Shown: positions 54,866-64,000, counted from the first letter of the stretch. The stretch is DNA of 64,000 bases from Aliiglaciecola sp. M165 (GCF_007197995.1 NZ_VKKH01000008.1:124001-188000); one strand, 5' to 3'. Notes: generated by a model not told the origin, from the letters alone. Made by a program: numbers and translations.

Positions 54866-55576
54866 TCACCCTTTGGGTGTAAATTCGAGGTGGCCACCTA
54901 TTCTGTATCGATGACCAGGATGAAAAAGCCTGGCAAAACTCACTATGCCTTTTGCTGAAAAGGTGCGGCGCGCAATGACCAAGCAAGGATCACTGATTTG
55001 AATCTGCAGGGTGTCGGCAACCTGTTGTTCAGGGAGTACCGCTTCTACTATGTGATCGGCTTGTGTAAGGGGAGCGACTTGGCTCAGGTATTGATTTGCA
55101 GTGATCTGATTAAAGTCTTGAGCCAAGTACTCTGGTGCCCAACGAGGGTTAACGATTCTGTCTTCCAACTGAATTGGAAAACCCGCTTCAAGATGCACGA
55201 TCCGTGTGTGGAATATTTCTGCCTGCGCTGCAACGCCTAATTGCGTGCTTTGTTGGGGGCTTGCAACAATACGTTGTTGACAGAGCACCTGATTATTATA
55301 GTGATGACCGCGATGAATGATTTCGTCATGAATGCTGCGAATTTCCAACATTGAACTCATTGGTCGGTGATCCGATACGTAAGTACCTAATCCTTGAGAG
55401 CGCATTAAGATCCCTTCATCGACTAACTCCGTTAATGCTCTGCGCGCAGTCATCCGCGAGACATTAAATTGCAAAGCAAGTTGGTTTTCAGAGGGCACCT
55501 GTTGATTGGGTGACATGTCACCGGACTCAATTTTGTCGAGAATGGCTGATTTAATCGCAATGTATCTAGCTTGCAT
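54866..55576 (-). CDS. hutC: Histidine utilisation repressor (GntR/HutC family)
   Basis: 236 residues. The N-terminal winged helix has [20 protein letters not shown] and [20 protein letters not shown], the GntR consensus. The C-terminal UTRA domain (about 85-230), with [20 protein letters not shown], binds urocanate, the inducer in this family. The gene is first in the operon with hutU and hutH, and a palindromic HutC-type operator lies 50 bases upstream of its ATG. So it represses itself, hutUH and the divergent hutIG. Confidence 0.94.
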   Translation of the reverse strand: MQARYIAIKSAILDKIESGDMSPNQQVPSENQLALQFNVSRMTARRALTELVDEGILMRSQGLGTYVSDHRPMSSMLEIRSIHDEIIHRGHHYNNQVLCQQRIVASPQQSTQLGVAAQAEIFHTRIVHLEAGFPIQLEDRIVNPRWAPEYLAQDFNQITANQYLSQVAPLTQADHIVEAVLPEQQVADTLQIQISDPCLVIARRTFSAKGIVSFARLFHPGHRYRIGGHLEFTPKG

Positions 55577-55624
55577 AAGTGTCAGTCTATATTCCGGTTA
55601 CACGCTAAAAAGAGACCGTATCTT

Positions 55625-55650
55625 ACTTGTATATACAAGTATGTACAAGT
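55625..55650. promoter_or_regulatory. HutC operator between hutC and hutI
   Basis: ACTTGTATATACAAGT (55625-55640) is a perfect 16-base palindrome containing CTTGTATATACAAG, the known HutC site form. A second half-site TACAAGT (55644-55650) follows in the same phase. It is placed to control both divergent hut operons. Confidence 0.88.
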
Positions 55651-55686
55651 ACACTCTAGGCATTCTAATTCAATCTAAGTCAGCCC

Positions 55687-56901
55687 ATGAATCAACCTGT
55701 CGATTTGTGTATTAACAATGTTCGCATCATGACAATGGCGAACACCGATAAGCCCCTGGAAGTCTTAGCCAACGGAGCCCTTGGGATCAAGAACGGCAAA
55801 ATCACTTTTGTAGGCTCGCAAACTGACTTCGCAGAAGAAGCATGTAAAGTTATTGATGGCCAGGGAAAATGGCTGTTGCCTGGCTTCATCGATTGCCACA
55901 CTCATTTGGTGTATGGCGGAAGTCGTGCTGCTGAATTTGAGAAACGGCTAGAGGGCATTAGCTACGCAGAGATCGCCAAGCAGGGTGGTGGCATTAAATC
56001 AACGGTCAAAGCGACCCGAGAAACGAGTGAAGAAATGCTCTTTGAGCAGGCATTAAAACGCGTTCGGAGGCTGGCAGAAGAAGGCGTTACCACCGTTGAA
56101 ATCAAATCAGGCTATGGCTTGGACATGGACACAGAAGTTAAAATGTTAAAAGTCGCCAAACGGTTGTCTGCAGCAACACCGATAAATGTGCAATCAACCT
56201 ATTTAGGTGTCCATGCATTGCCAAACGAATTTTTGGAAAGAGCGGATGCATATATAGATTTTGTTTGTAGTGAAGTTATGCCAGAAATCGCCGAGCAGGA
56301 TTTGGCTAATTGTGTTGATGTGTTTTGTGAGTCCATCGGGTTTACACCAGCACAATGTCAGCGGGTTTTTGAGTCTGCTAAGTCACTCGGGTTAAATATT
56401 AAGGCTCACGTAGAACAATTGAGCGATCTTAAAGGCGCATTATTGGCCAGCCAAATGGGCGCGCTATCAGTCGATCATGTCGAGTACCTGGCCGAGCAAG
56501 ATATTCCTACGATTGCTCAAACAGACACTGTAGCGGTATTGCTTCCTGGCGCTTTTTACTATTTGAACGAGACACAAAAGCCACCAGTTGATGCGTTGCG
56601 CCGCCACAAGGTTCCTATGGCTGTAGCGACAGATTTAAATCCCGGTAGTTCTCCTGTTGCATCATTATTAACGGCGATGAATATGGCCAGTGTATTATTT
56701 GGTTTAACGCCTGCTGAAGTGTTAATGGGCACAACGCGATATGCTGCAAAGGCGTTAGGTATGCAAAACAAAGGCACTATTGCCACAGGTAAAGATGCTG
56801 ACCTATGTCTTTGGGATATTGAACACCCGATTGAATTAGTTTACGGGATCAATCATCATCGTCCCGATAAAGTCTGGCTCGGGGGCAAAGATGTCAGCTA
56901 A
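55687..56901 (+). CDS. hutI: Imidazolonepropionase
   Basis: 404 residues, standard for HutI, an amidohydrolase-fold metalloenzyme. Metal ligands are seen in FIDCHTHLVYGGSRA (His-x-His) and IKAHVEQLSD, with the later TDTVAVLLPGAFYYL and ATDLNPGSSPVASL, the latter holding the conserved Asp. It opens the imidazolone ring to give N-formimino-glutamate. Its stop codon lies inside the start of hutG (11-base overlap). Confidence 0.97.
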   Translation: MNQPVDLCINNVRIMTMANTDKPLEVLANGALGIKNGKITFVGSQTDFAEEACKVIDGQGKWLLPGFIDCHTHLVYGGSRAAEFEKRLEGISYAEIAKQGGGIKSTVKATRETSEEMLFEQALKRVRRLAEEGVTTVEIKSGYGLDMDTEVKMLKVAKRLSAATPINVQSTYLGVHALPNEFLERADAYIDFVCSEVMPEIAEQDLANCVDVFCESIGFTPAQCQRVFESAKSLGLNIKAHVEQLSDLKGALLASQMGALSVDHVEYLAEQDIPTIAQTDTVAVLLPGAFYYLNETQKPPVDALRRHKVPMAVATDLNPGSSPVASLLTAMNMASVLFGLTPAEVLMGTTRYAAKALGMQNKGTIATGKDADLCLWDIEHPIELVYGINHHRPDKVWLGGKDVS

Positions 56902-57847
56902 GTCTCATTTTGAATTTTGGCAAGGCAGGATAGACAGCGAAGACGGCGATCTCGGTAAGCGTTGGCATCAAGCATTAAGTTCCGATGCAAATGACACAGA
57001 GCTTGCATTGGTGGGTTTTGCCAGTGATTTAGGGGTGATCGCCAATAAAGGCAGAGCAGGAGCTAAAAATGGACCTAACGCGATTAGGACCGCGTTGGCT
57101 AATGTGGCATGGCATAGTGACAAGAGCTTTTATGACTATGGCAACATCGAAGCCAAAAATAGTTTAGCGACTGCGCAGCAACACTACGCAGATGCAATTT
57201 GTCAGTGTTTGCAGCAGCAAAAATACGTTATTGGGTTCGGTGGCGGTCATGAAATCGCGTGGGGCAGCTACCAGGGTTTACATGCTCATTTGGATCAACA
57301 AACCAAACAGGCAAATATCGGAATTATTAATTTTGATGCGCATTTTGATTTACGTAAGCCTGCACCAGATACCAGCTCAGGCACGCCATTTTATCAAATC
57401 GCCAAACATTGCCAGCAGCATGCACTAGATTTTCAATATACGTGTCTGGGAGTGGCAAAAACGGCGAATACCCAAGCGTTATATTCCCGAGCCAATACTC
57501 TCAATGTTCGCTATCTAAGTGATACCGACTTCTGCGTTGATGGCGCAAAATCAATATTAGCGGAGTTTTTACAGTCGATAGATCATCTTTATCTGACAGT
57601 GTGCTTAGACGTGTTTAACGCTGGTATTGCTCCTGGAGTGAGTGCACCAGCCGCCTTGGGTATTGATTTAAAGAAGGTAGTTGAGCTGATTCATTGGATT
57701 GGTCAATCTCAGTCTAAATTGAGGTTTAGTTGGCGTTTAGCCGATATCGCTGAAATGAACCCTGCTTATGATATCGACAATCGTACCGCTAAACTTGCCG
57801 CAAGATTAGTGTTTGAAATGCATCAAGCGATGATTGCTCAGTCATGA
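56891..57847 (+). CDS. hutG: Formimidoylglutamase (arginase/agmatinase fold)
   Basis: 318 residues. Arginase-family metal motifs are GGGHEIAWGSYQG (His120), NFDAHFDLR (Asp149, His151, Asp153) and LTVCLDVFNAGIAPGVSAP (Asp240). In the last, the position usually filled by the first Asp of a D-x-D pair is Cys238. The enzyme converts N-formimino-glutamate to glutamate and formamide, the last step of the pathway. The absence of hutF or a formyltransferase gene fits this four-step route. Coupled to hutI by overlap. Confidence 0.94.
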   Translation: MSAKSHFEFWQGRIDSEDGDLGKRWHQALSSDANDTELALVGFASDLGVIANKGRAGAKNGPNAIRTALANVAWHSDKSFYDYGNIEAKNSLATAQQHYADAICQCLQQQKYVIGFGGGHEIAWGSYQGLHAHLDQQTKQANIGIINFDAHFDLRKPAPDTSSGTPFYQIAKHCQQHALDFQYTCLGVAKTANTQALYSRANTLNVRYLSDTDFCVDGAKSILAEFLQSIDHLYLTVCLDVFNAGIAPGVSAPAALGIDLKKVVELIHWIGQSQSKLRFSWRLADIAEMNPAYDIDNRTAKLAARLVFEMHQAMIAQS

Positions 57848-57965
57848 CCGTTGACGATTAAGAACTAGCACTATTCATTCCATCAACTATTAACTATCAC
57901 TATTCTTCATCCTAGTTGAATTTAAAAGTGTTATAAATACGATAATTGATAACAGGGGTCTCTTT

Positions 57966-59237
57966 ATGTCTATTCGTCTAATCATAATTTCGTTATTATG
58001 CTCATGCATGATGACTGTTCAAGGTGCTGAACAGTTGTTTACCCAACAACCTACAATGATGCCAAAAATGGCAAAATCGGGCGAGCATAGCGTTGGCGTT
58101 AAAACCTTTGAAGTGGCGAATCCTCAACAACTCAACTTAACTGATTTTGAGAGTCTTCAAGACCGTCAATTGACATTGGAAGTATGGTATCCGGCACAAA
58201 AAGGCGGAAAATTAGCAACCTATGAAAACGTTACTCGGTTAAATAAAGCCTTTGCCGTTCAAGGTGAAGCATATCGAGACGCGAAGCCGCAAGCGCAAGG
58301 CGATTTTCCACTTGTCGTGTTGTCCCATGGTTATACCGGGTATCGAACTATTATGTTTTATTTAGGTGAGCATCTTGCGAGTCACGGTTATGTGGTGGTA
58401 GGTATTGATCATACTGATTCAACCAATGAAGACGTGGATTTTAATAACAATCCAGGAAGTGGCTTTGTGAGTACACTGATTAATCGAGCAAGGGATCAGC
58501 AGTTTGTATTGGACTATTTTTCTAAATCCAATCATGAATTTAGTGAAGTCACTAATACTGATCATGCCGCGGTGATTGGGTACTCAATGGGTGGCTTTGG
58601 CGCCATTAATACCGTTGGAGGCTGTTATGATTTTAACTCAGCAGGCTTGCAACGTCTTGGCTTTCCTGAGCAAGCAGCCAACGCAATGTTGCCATTGTTT
58701 AACTTTTGTCGGGCAGGTCTTGAAAACGTTGATAACCGTTGGAAAGCCATGATCTCCTTTGCACCATGGGGGCAGGAGCTGAATGTCCACAGTGCAGCAT
58801 CTCTTGCACAAATCAATGTGCCCACGTTGTATATTGCTGGTGAGAATGATGATATTTCTGGATATGAAATGGGTGTAAAAAAGTTATATGAACAAACTGG
58901 TGGGGAAAATACATTTATGTTGGTGTATGAGAATGCGCGACATAACTTTGCACCGCATCCAGCGCCAAAAGTAGCCTTTGAAACCGATATTGAAATTGGT
59001 CACTATATTGAGCCAGCTTGGAGCAACGAAGCGCTGACTCGTATTAACGAGCACTTTGCCTTGAGCTTTTTAAATTGTTACGTGAAAAGCCATGAAGAAT
59101 CTTGCCAATTACTGCCGACCCGAGAAGACGCGACCCAATTAAAAGATGCGCAAGGCAAGCTATCTGAACCCTGGCCTGGGTTTCCTGATCGCTGGGGCAC
59201 AGGAATGCAATTCCATTCCAAGAAAGTGAACGAATAA
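57966..59237 (+). CDS. Secreted alpha/beta hydrolase, PAF-acetylhydrolase/dienelactone-hydrolase-like
   Basis: 423 residues with a signal peptide (IRLIIISLLCSCMMTVQGAE, cleavage near residue 20). Catalytic nucleophile Ser207 is in VIGYSMGGFGA; the oxyanion segment VVLSHGYTGYRTIM, an Asp in IAGENDDISGYEMG and His in ENARHNFAPH complete the triad. The LEVWYPAQ motif before the first core strand is usual in PAF-acetylhydrolase-like proteins. Probably a periplasmic esterase or lipase-like enzyme of unknown substrate. Monocistronic, ahead of the Na/Pi transporter gene. Confidence 0.88.
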   Translation: MSIRLIIISLLCSCMMTVQGAEQLFTQQPTMMPKMAKSGEHSVGVKTFEVANPQQLNLTDFESLQDRQLTLEVWYPAQKGGKLATYENVTRLNKAFAVQGEAYRDAKPQAQGDFPLVVLSHGYTGYRTIMFYLGEHLASHGYVVVGIDHTDSTNEDVDFNNNPGSGFVSTLINRARDQQFVLDYFSKSNHEFSEVTNTDHAAVIGYSMGGFGAINTVGGCYDFNSAGLQRLGFPEQAANAMLPLFNFCRAGLENVDNRWKAMISFAPWGQELNVHSAASLAQINVPTLYIAGENDDISGYEMGVKKLYEQTGGENTFMLVYENARHNFAPHPAPKVAFETDIEIGHYIEPAWSNEALTRINEHFALSFLNCYVKSHEESCQLLPTREDATQLKDAQGKLSEPWPGFPDRWGTGMQFHSKKVNE

Positions 59238-59377
59238 AATTAAATGACGCCATAAACAGATGGGTTAAATGTCTGTTTATTGATTTACATCACGGCGATA
59301 GCCTGAGCTCCGATTAGACTTAACCGTAATTGTGTTTCCAGTTTCGAAAGAAGTTTGGGGGGCCGACAGGCAATCAC

Positions 59378-60967
59378 GTGGAGTATCTCAATATCTCGTT
59401 GGCGGCGATAACCGCTGTTGTACTTTTTGTATTTGGCTTGGAACATTTTTCGCAGGAAATTGAACGGATCTCTGGCGAACGCTTTCGTAAGTCAATCAGC
59501 GCGGCAACCAAACTTCCGGTTGTTGGTGTTTTGCTGGGTGCGCTAGTGACCATGGTGATCCAGTCCAGCTCTGCGACGTCTGTCATCACCATCAGTCTGG
59601 TCAATGCCGGTGTATTATCATTTAAAAATAGTGTCGGGATTATTTTTGGTAGTAACATCGGTACTACAATCACCGCTCAACTCGTCGCATTTAAACTGAC
59701 AAATTTTGCGCCTTTTTTTATCGTTTTGGGCTTTTTCCTATCCTTACTAAATAGTCGAGCATCGATTTTCGGCAAAGCTATTTTTTACTTTGGATTCGTC
59801 TTCTTTAGTCTCCAACTTGTGTCCGACTCCCTATCTCCACTGCAGCAAAATACCTATTTGATGAGTGTTCTGACTGAGCCGCAAAATCCTATCTTTGCGT
59901 TACTTATTGGCGCGCTGTTTACCGCACTGGTCCAGTCTAGTTCGGTGACTACCGGATTGGCCATTGTATTTACCCAACAAGGAATGATAGGTCTAGAAAA
60001 CGCCGTACCACTCATAATGGGGGCAAATATTGGGACTACTGTAACAGCATTTATTGCTGTTTTTAATATGGACATTGCCGCCAAAAAAGCCGCGCTTAGC
60101 CACTTGCTGTTCAATCTCGGTGGAGTGCTTATGTTTATCCCGATACTCCTGGTTTATGGACATGAATTAGAGCAATATCGCTCAGATCCGGCGGTGGCAT
60201 TGGCGACGATACATTTGGTGTTTAATGTAGTTACGAGTATTGTTTTCACCTTGGCGATTACACCGTTTACTAGACTTATTGATTATATAATGGGCGAGGG
60301 CAAAATGGATTTCGAGCGCCTCAACCTTCCTGTTTTCGATCAAAGCGAAAGCTTTGAAAGTGTCAAAGAAAAATTGGATAAGGGGCTGCCTGAACTCTTT
60401 GATTTTATGCAGGAGAATTACAATGTGGTGACCTTGAGTATAGAAACAAATTTCCGTGGCATTTTGCACGCGGCTGAAAAACGATTGCAATACACGGATT
60501 TTGTTAAAAAAGAGTTTTTGCACTATTTTTCGTCTGCCGTGACCTTGGTTAATGAACCGGCAGAATCCAAAGAGTTTATTCGACTGTTTAATCAATATGA
60601 CTACCTGTTTCAAATCCACGATTCAATCAAGGATCTGCATGAAGCGAAGCGGGGTCTGGACGAGCGATTTATAGAAATGAAAAGTGATCTGTTGTTGATG
60701 ACCCGTAGCTTGTCTAGCCTGACATTGGAATACTTTCATGACATCGCAGCGACGAAAGACGAAGTCGATTCCGAACAAGCAAAAACTTCAGCAAAAGCCC
60801 TGCAACATGAGATCGATGAAGCCAATCGCACGCTATTGTCACTCATGCTAGATTCCACTCGTGCCGATGTAGGCGTATTAACTAATTTTATGACCTATAG
60901 TCAACGTTTGAAAGATAAGTTAAGTAACTACTCGCGTTTACAAAAAATCGCATTGCAACGGGGATAA
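59378..60967 (+). CDS. Na+/phosphate cotransporter with PhoU-like C-terminal domain
   Basis: 529 residues from a GTG at 59378; an upstream TTG at 59330 would put 16 hydrophilic residues ahead of the first helix. The two inverted repeats carry the NptA/SLC34 signatures MVIQSSSATSVITISL and ALVQSSSVTTGLAIVF (the QSSS motifs). There are about eight membrane helices. From about residue 330 a soluble PhoU-like helical domain follows (NEPAESKEFIRLFNQYDYLF and similar). It would import phosphate with sodium. The gene downstream starts seven bases after its stop. Confidence 0.92.
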   Translation: MEYLNISLAAITAVVLFVFGLEHFSQEIERISGERFRKSISAATKLPVVGVLLGALVTMVIQSSSATSVITISLVNAGVLSFKNSVGIIFGSNIGTTITAQLVAFKLTNFAPFFIVLGFFLSLLNSRASIFGKAIFYFGFVFFSLQLVSDSLSPLQQNTYLMSVLTEPQNPIFALLIGALFTALVQSSSVTTGLAIVFTQQGMIGLENAVPLIMGANIGTTVTAFIAVFNMDIAAKKAALSHLLFNLGGVLMFIPILLVYGHELEQYRSDPAVALATIHLVFNVVTSIVFTLAITPFTRLIDYIMGEGKMDFERLNLPVFDQSESFESVKEKLDKGLPELFDFMQENYNVVTLSIETNFRGILHAAEKRLQYTDFVKKEFLHYFSSAVTLVNEPAESKEFIRLFNQYDYLFQIHDSIKDLHEAKRGLDERFIEMKSDLLLMTRSLSSLTLEYFHDIAATKDEVDSEQAKTSAKALQHEIDEANRTLLSLMLDSTRADVGVLTNFMTYSQRLKDKLSNYSRLQKIALQRG

Positions 60968-60974
60968 GCGGAAG

Positions 60975-61505
60975 GTGAATCACTCTGAGTTGGAAAAAGT
61001 AACCTGGGAAAAGCAGGCCATTGATGTATTTATTCAGTGGTACAACAGCAATCACACTGATGCGTTACAATTTTTAGCCCACAATTTGCCAACCAAGCCC
61101 GACGTCTCTTGTTTACTAGAACATAAACTCGTGGATATCGAGATCGCACATCTTTATGGTTCAACCTATGAAGCGAAACAGATTTTGGGCAAAGAACTCA
61201 ATGCCAATACTAGGGAAGAGTTAACGTTTCTTGAGCAAAAGCAGGATGTAGATAGTCGTTTAGTCGAAGCGCTTAATCGGATCCTAATGAATAAATCCAC
61301 AAAGTTTTATGATAGTGAGTGCACTTGGCTGGTCATACGCAATGCTCATCCAGCTTGGAATAGCCGATTTATTTCCAGATTTACTAACCTGCTTGTTATC
61401 CCAAAAGATCATCCATTTGAGAAAATCTGGATTATCGGGGATATCGATGCACAGTCGGGTGTTCTGCAACTTTTTCCAAACCAACAAAATGGCTGCCAAC
61501 AATGA
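60975..61505 (+). CDS. Uncharacterised protein between Na/Pi transporter and CDF exporter
   Basis: 176 residues from GTG 60975, preceded by GGAAG. No signal peptide or membrane segment. The N-terminal half looks helical; the C-terminal half has strands such as CTWLVIRNAHPAWNSRF and FTNLLVIPKDHPFEKIWIIG. I do not recognise a family. Its stop overlaps the CDF start (ATGA) and its start follows the transporter, so it is in the same transcript. A role in ion transport is only positional inference. Confidence 0.7.
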   Translation: MNHSELEKVTWEKQAIDVFIQWYNSNHTDALQFLAHNLPTKPDVSCLLEHKLVDIEIAHLYGSTYEAKQILGKELNANTREELTFLEQKQDVDSRLVEALNRILMNKSTKFYDSECTWLVIRNAHPAWNSRFISRFTNLLVIPKDHPFEKIWIIGDIDAQSGVLQLFPNQQNGCQQ

Positions 61506-62359
61506 ACGTGAAAACGGTCTTGGTAATAGAAGGTAGCGTCAATGTTTTGATGGTGCTGGCGAAATTTGCGGTAGGGTTGAAAACTGGATCCGCCGCAATT
61601 ATTGCTGATGCTTTGCATTCGTTGACGGACTTGATCAATAACCTGGTTGCCTGGATGGCGGTGCGGGTGGCTGAGAAACCGGCTGATTCGGATCACCATT
61701 ATGGCCATCAAAAATTTGAACAGCTCGCTGTGTTTTTTTTAGCGACTCTGCTGAGCGTGGTGGCAATAGAAGTGCTAATCAACGCCATCAGAAGATTCTC
61801 TCAACCTGTTGAAGACAGTACCATTGGCTTAGCAATTCTGGCCGGTGCAATGGTTATCAATTTAGCTTTATCTTTATGGCAAAAACGCTGGGCTGAAAAG
61901 CTTGATTCAGACATTCTTTTTGCTGATGCAAGTCATACTTTCAGCGATGTATTAACCACACTGGCTGTTATTGTTGGGTGGCAACTAGCAACCTTAGGCT
62001 GGTATTGGATTGATACGCTATTTGCAATCTTAGTTTCAGGGCTCATCGGTGTTTTGGCATTTCGCTTGTTCTCTCGCGCAATTCCTAACCTTGTTGACCA
62101 GAATCAGCTGAACACTGTCAATGTCAGGTCACGGTTACTGAGTCTGCCTGAGATAATTGAATTGCGAAGCTTAAGGATCCGCAGCATCAATAATCAACAC
62201 TTTGCCGATATCACCATTGCTGTCGACGGGCAACGTAGTGTTAGCCGCACCCATGATCTCGCCGATCAAATAGAAGGGATCCTCGCTAGAGAATTTGCAA
62301 TCTGTGACGTCACTGTGCACATCGAGCCTTATTTAGACAATTTAACCCTCGTTAAATAG
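61502..62359 (+). CDS. Cation diffusion facilitator (CDF) metal exporter
   Basis: 285 residues, six membrane helices. The metal site residues are in helix 2 (DALHSLTDLINN, His-x3-Asp) and helix 5 (DASHTFSDVL, the same pattern), with DHHYGHQKFE between. The C-terminal cytoplasmic domain (about 205-285) has VRSRLLSLPEIIELRSLRIR and DVTVHIEPY, typical of the dimerising fold. It would export Zn2+, Fe2+, Co2+ or Mn2+ against protons; metal choice cannot be told from sequence alone. It overlaps the gene upstream by the start/stop ATGA. Confidence 0.93.
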   Translation: MNVKTVLVIEGSVNVLMVLAKFAVGLKTGSAAIIADALHSLTDLINNLVAWMAVRVAEKPADSDHHYGHQKFEQLAVFFLATLLSVVAIEVLINAIRRFSQPVEDSTIGLAILAGAMVINLALSLWQKRWAEKLDSDILFADASHTFSDVLTTLAVIVGWQLATLGWYWIDTLFAILVSGLIGVLAFRLFSRAIPNLVDQNQLNTVNVRSRLLSLPEIIELRSLRIRSINNQHFADITIAVDGQRSVSRTHDLADQIEGILAREFAICDVTVHIEPYLDNLTLVK

Positions 62360-62415
62360 CGCTGCCTCCATACTCTGACTCTATGCAGAACTCATACAGC
62401 AAAGATCAACACGCC

Positions 62416-63594
62416 CTAATTGTCACCATTTAACTTTTGTGCGCGATTGATTGCTAATTTACTTAGTGGTGGTCCTACGATTTCAAAAAATACCGTTGCT
62501 GTAATGACAATAGACAAAATAGCCTGAGCATGCTGTGGAAATTGGTTTGCAGCAATAAGTGCCATACCAATTTCGACACCTGCTTGAGGCAACAGCGCTA
62601 ACCCCATCCACCTTTTTGTTGCCACATCAGCTTGGCTTAGTAGAGCACCTACATAAGCCCCCAAACATTTTCCAAAAATCCGTAAAACCACATAGGCGAT
62701 CAGAATGTAAAGAGTGCCATTGAGTAATTCAAATTTAAGTGAGGCGCCAGCCAGCACAAAGAAAATCACCATGAATGGCCATTCTATGTTTTCGATTTCG
62801 TGAAAGGGATATTCATGATGTTGTGCAATATTGGCAATGGTTGCCCCTAAAACCATCACAGTAATAAGAAAAGAAACGTCTAAATAGATAGCTAGCCCAC
62901 CTGAGAACAACACCAACCCCAAGGTTTCTACCAGCGTTGGCTGGCCGGGTTTGATTCTTCCAGTTAAAACCGACGCAGGCAATCCAATAAAAACACCAAG
63001 AAATACAGCGCCAACGATGTGTACTACCCCCTCAATGAAGGGGGCAATTGCGTTAGCGTAATTGACATCAACCAAAGCAAATGAGATTGCCATACTGAAT
63101 AATATCATCGCCCACACATCATCAATCGCGGTGATCTGCAACAGTAATCGGGAAAAAGCGCTGTTGTCTTTTGTCTCCAGAATAATATCGACAATGGGGG
63201 CAGGAGCGGTCGCCGATGCGATACATGCCAAAACTACCACGACGCTAATAGGAAGAGCAGTGAACTGCATCCCTGCAAAGACCAATATAACGGTGAATAA
63301 GGCAGCGCATGCAGAAACCCAAAACATCGGTTTGCTGTTTACTTTAAGGTTTTTCAGATCAAACTGGCCACCTAACAAAAACCCAATAACCAATAACGCG
63401 ATGGTTGAAAAAAATTCGAATTGTTGTGAGATAACAGCCGGGATCAATTGAAAGCCTTCATCCCCCATTAAAACGCCAAATAACAATAACAGGGTGACGC
63501 GAGGTAAGGGGGTTTTTCGTCCAATGAAATCTGTGGTCATGCCCAACAATAAGATACCACCAAGGCCAAGCAGAATAATTCCGATTTCGGTCAT
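62416..63594 (-). CDS. CPA2-type Na+(K+)/H+ antiporter
   Basis: 392 residues from ATG 63594, which has GAG eight bases upstream; a longer form to 63651 lacks a signal. About 12 membrane helices. The segment QITAIDDVWAMILFSMAISF holds the Asp-Asp pair of the ion site in the NhaA/CPA2 fold, and ACIASATAPAPIVDIILETK contains the conserved Thr-Ala-Pro-Ala-Pro crossing. No TrkA-N domain is present, so it is the shorter transporter-only form. Convergent with the CDF gene. Confidence 0.9.
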   Translation of the reverse strand: MTEIGIILLGLGGILLLGMTTDFIGRKTPLPRVTLLLLFGVLMGDEGFQLIPAVISQQFEFFSTIALLVIGFLLGGQFDLKNLKVNSKPMFWVSACAALFTVILVFAGMQFTALPISVVVVLACIASATAPAPIVDIILETKDNSAFSRLLLQITAIDDVWAMILFSMAISFALVDVNYANAIAPFIEGVVHIVGAVFLGVFIGLPASVLTGRIKPGQPTLVETLGLVLFSGGLAIYLDVSFLITVMVLGATIANIAQHHEYPFHEIENIEWPFMVIFFVLAGASLKFELLNGTLYILIAYVVLRIFGKCLGAYVGALLSQADVATKRWMGLALLPQAGVEIGMALIAANQFPQHAQAILSIVITATVFFEIVGPPLSKLAINRAQKLNGDN

Positions 63595-63722
63595 GGATGT
63601 GCTCTTTTTGTTATTAAATAATAGTGAACCGAGTATAGAAAAACTCACCAACCCCTTGTTGATTCAGATCAACAAGGTTCTGAAGAACATGAATATCACT
63701 GAGTGGAAGGGAGTCGCAGTAC

Positions 63723-64000
63723 TTACTGATACAAATGATTAGCGGCGATGAATTTCGCTACGCCATTTGTGACTAGTTGGTCTAAAGGTTTGCCTGCGGT
63801 GATGGCCTCGCGCACAGCCGTGGAGCGCACCGCAACCCTTTCTGGCACGACGATGCGACCCCATTGTTTAAGAATGTTGTCCGCTTGATAAAATTTGTGC
63901 CAGTTTTTGAGATTGTCCGGTCCAATAACAAAAAACAACTGGTGCTCTTTTAACTGATTGTTTTGCAAATGCTGCAATAAATCATAGGTGTAAACTGGCT
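63723..64000 (-). CDS. nadD: Nicotinate-nucleotide adenylyltransferase, C-terminal part
   Basis: Only the last ~92 codons are in the window; the gene continues past 64000 on the minus strand. The visible part has PVYTYDLLQHLQ (helix preceding the fourth strand), QLFFVIGPDNLKNWHKFYQA with the nucleotide-binding Asp-Asn-Leu, and VRSTAVREAITAGKPLDQLV, the SSTxxR-like motif of NaMN adenylyltransferases. The end VAKFIAANHLYQ is typical. It makes nicotinate adenine dinucleotide from NaMN and ATP in NAD synthesis. Confidence 0.9.
   Translation of the reverse strand, partial: PVYTYDLLQHLQNNQLKEHQLFFVIGPDNLKNWHKFYQADNILKQWGRIVVPERVAVRSTAVREAITAGKPLDQLVTNGVAKFIAANHLYQ

Overview
The window reads as chromosomal DNA of a marine, heterotrophic gammaproteobacterium, most likely of the Alteromonadales. 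The grounds are a large TonB-dependent receptor next to a flavin-dependent halogenase homologue, a sucrose/alpha-glucan locus built on amylosucrase, a gammaproteobacterial hut cluster with a HutC operator, and moderate GC. This is inference from gene content; no rRNA or other phylogenetic marker is present.

Positions 1-20279 (minus strand) carry an extracellular contractile injection system (eCIS, Afp/PVC type). In transcription order it has a DUF4255 cap/terminator protein, an unknown 368-residue protein, one sheath protein, two tube proteins, a DUF5908 peptide, a LysM baseplate adaptor, a VgrG-like spike, a PAAR tip, a gp25-like wedge protein, two giant baseplate proteins (1412 and 1053 residues), a 1345-residue protein with carboxypeptidase-regulatory-like repeats, and the start of the tape-measure-family protein. 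The assembly ATPase and any effectors would lie left of position 1. No capsid, terminase, integrase or T6SS membrane-complex genes are present.

Positions 21250-28730 (minus) hold an MacB/HlyD-type exporter operon ending in a sigma-54-dependent response regulator and its histidine kinase. Upstream of the operon I find a well-spaced -24/-12 promoter, two TGTCC/GGACA palindromes (likely the regulator's own binding sites), and an overlooked 36-codon membrane-peptide gene that overlaps the HlyD start.

Positions 28827-35000 hold a VOC protein, an SDR, a secreted nucleosidase, a REC-GGDEF diguanylate cyclase that appears to start at AUU, and a GCS2-type ligase paired with an AstE/ASPA-type deacylase.

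Positions 35227-47886 are a sugar-utilisation regulon: TonB-dependent receptor, halogenase homologue, GH13 alpha-glucosidase (probably alpha-1,6), SLC45-like MFS transporter, LacI regulator (apparently starting at AUC), amylosucrase with all catalytic residues at the Neisseria positions, and ROK fructokinase. Three well-matched and one weak copy of an ATCTTAAA..TTTAAGAT palindrome sit in its promoter regions. The outer-membrane receptor and MFS protein would import sucrose or related glucosides, amylosucrase would convert sucrose to glucan plus fructose, the fructokinase would trap the fructose, and the glucosidase would trim oligosaccharides.

Positions 47914-51468 hold a periplasmic binding protein divergent from a translationally coupled ABC ATPase, permease and MoeB-like operon. 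Positions 51655-57847 are the complete histidine degradation cluster (hutHUC divergent from hutIG). Positions 57966-64000 hold a secreted alpha/beta hydrolase, a Na/Pi cotransporter, an unknown protein, a CDF metal exporter, a CPA2 antiporter and the 3' end of nadD.
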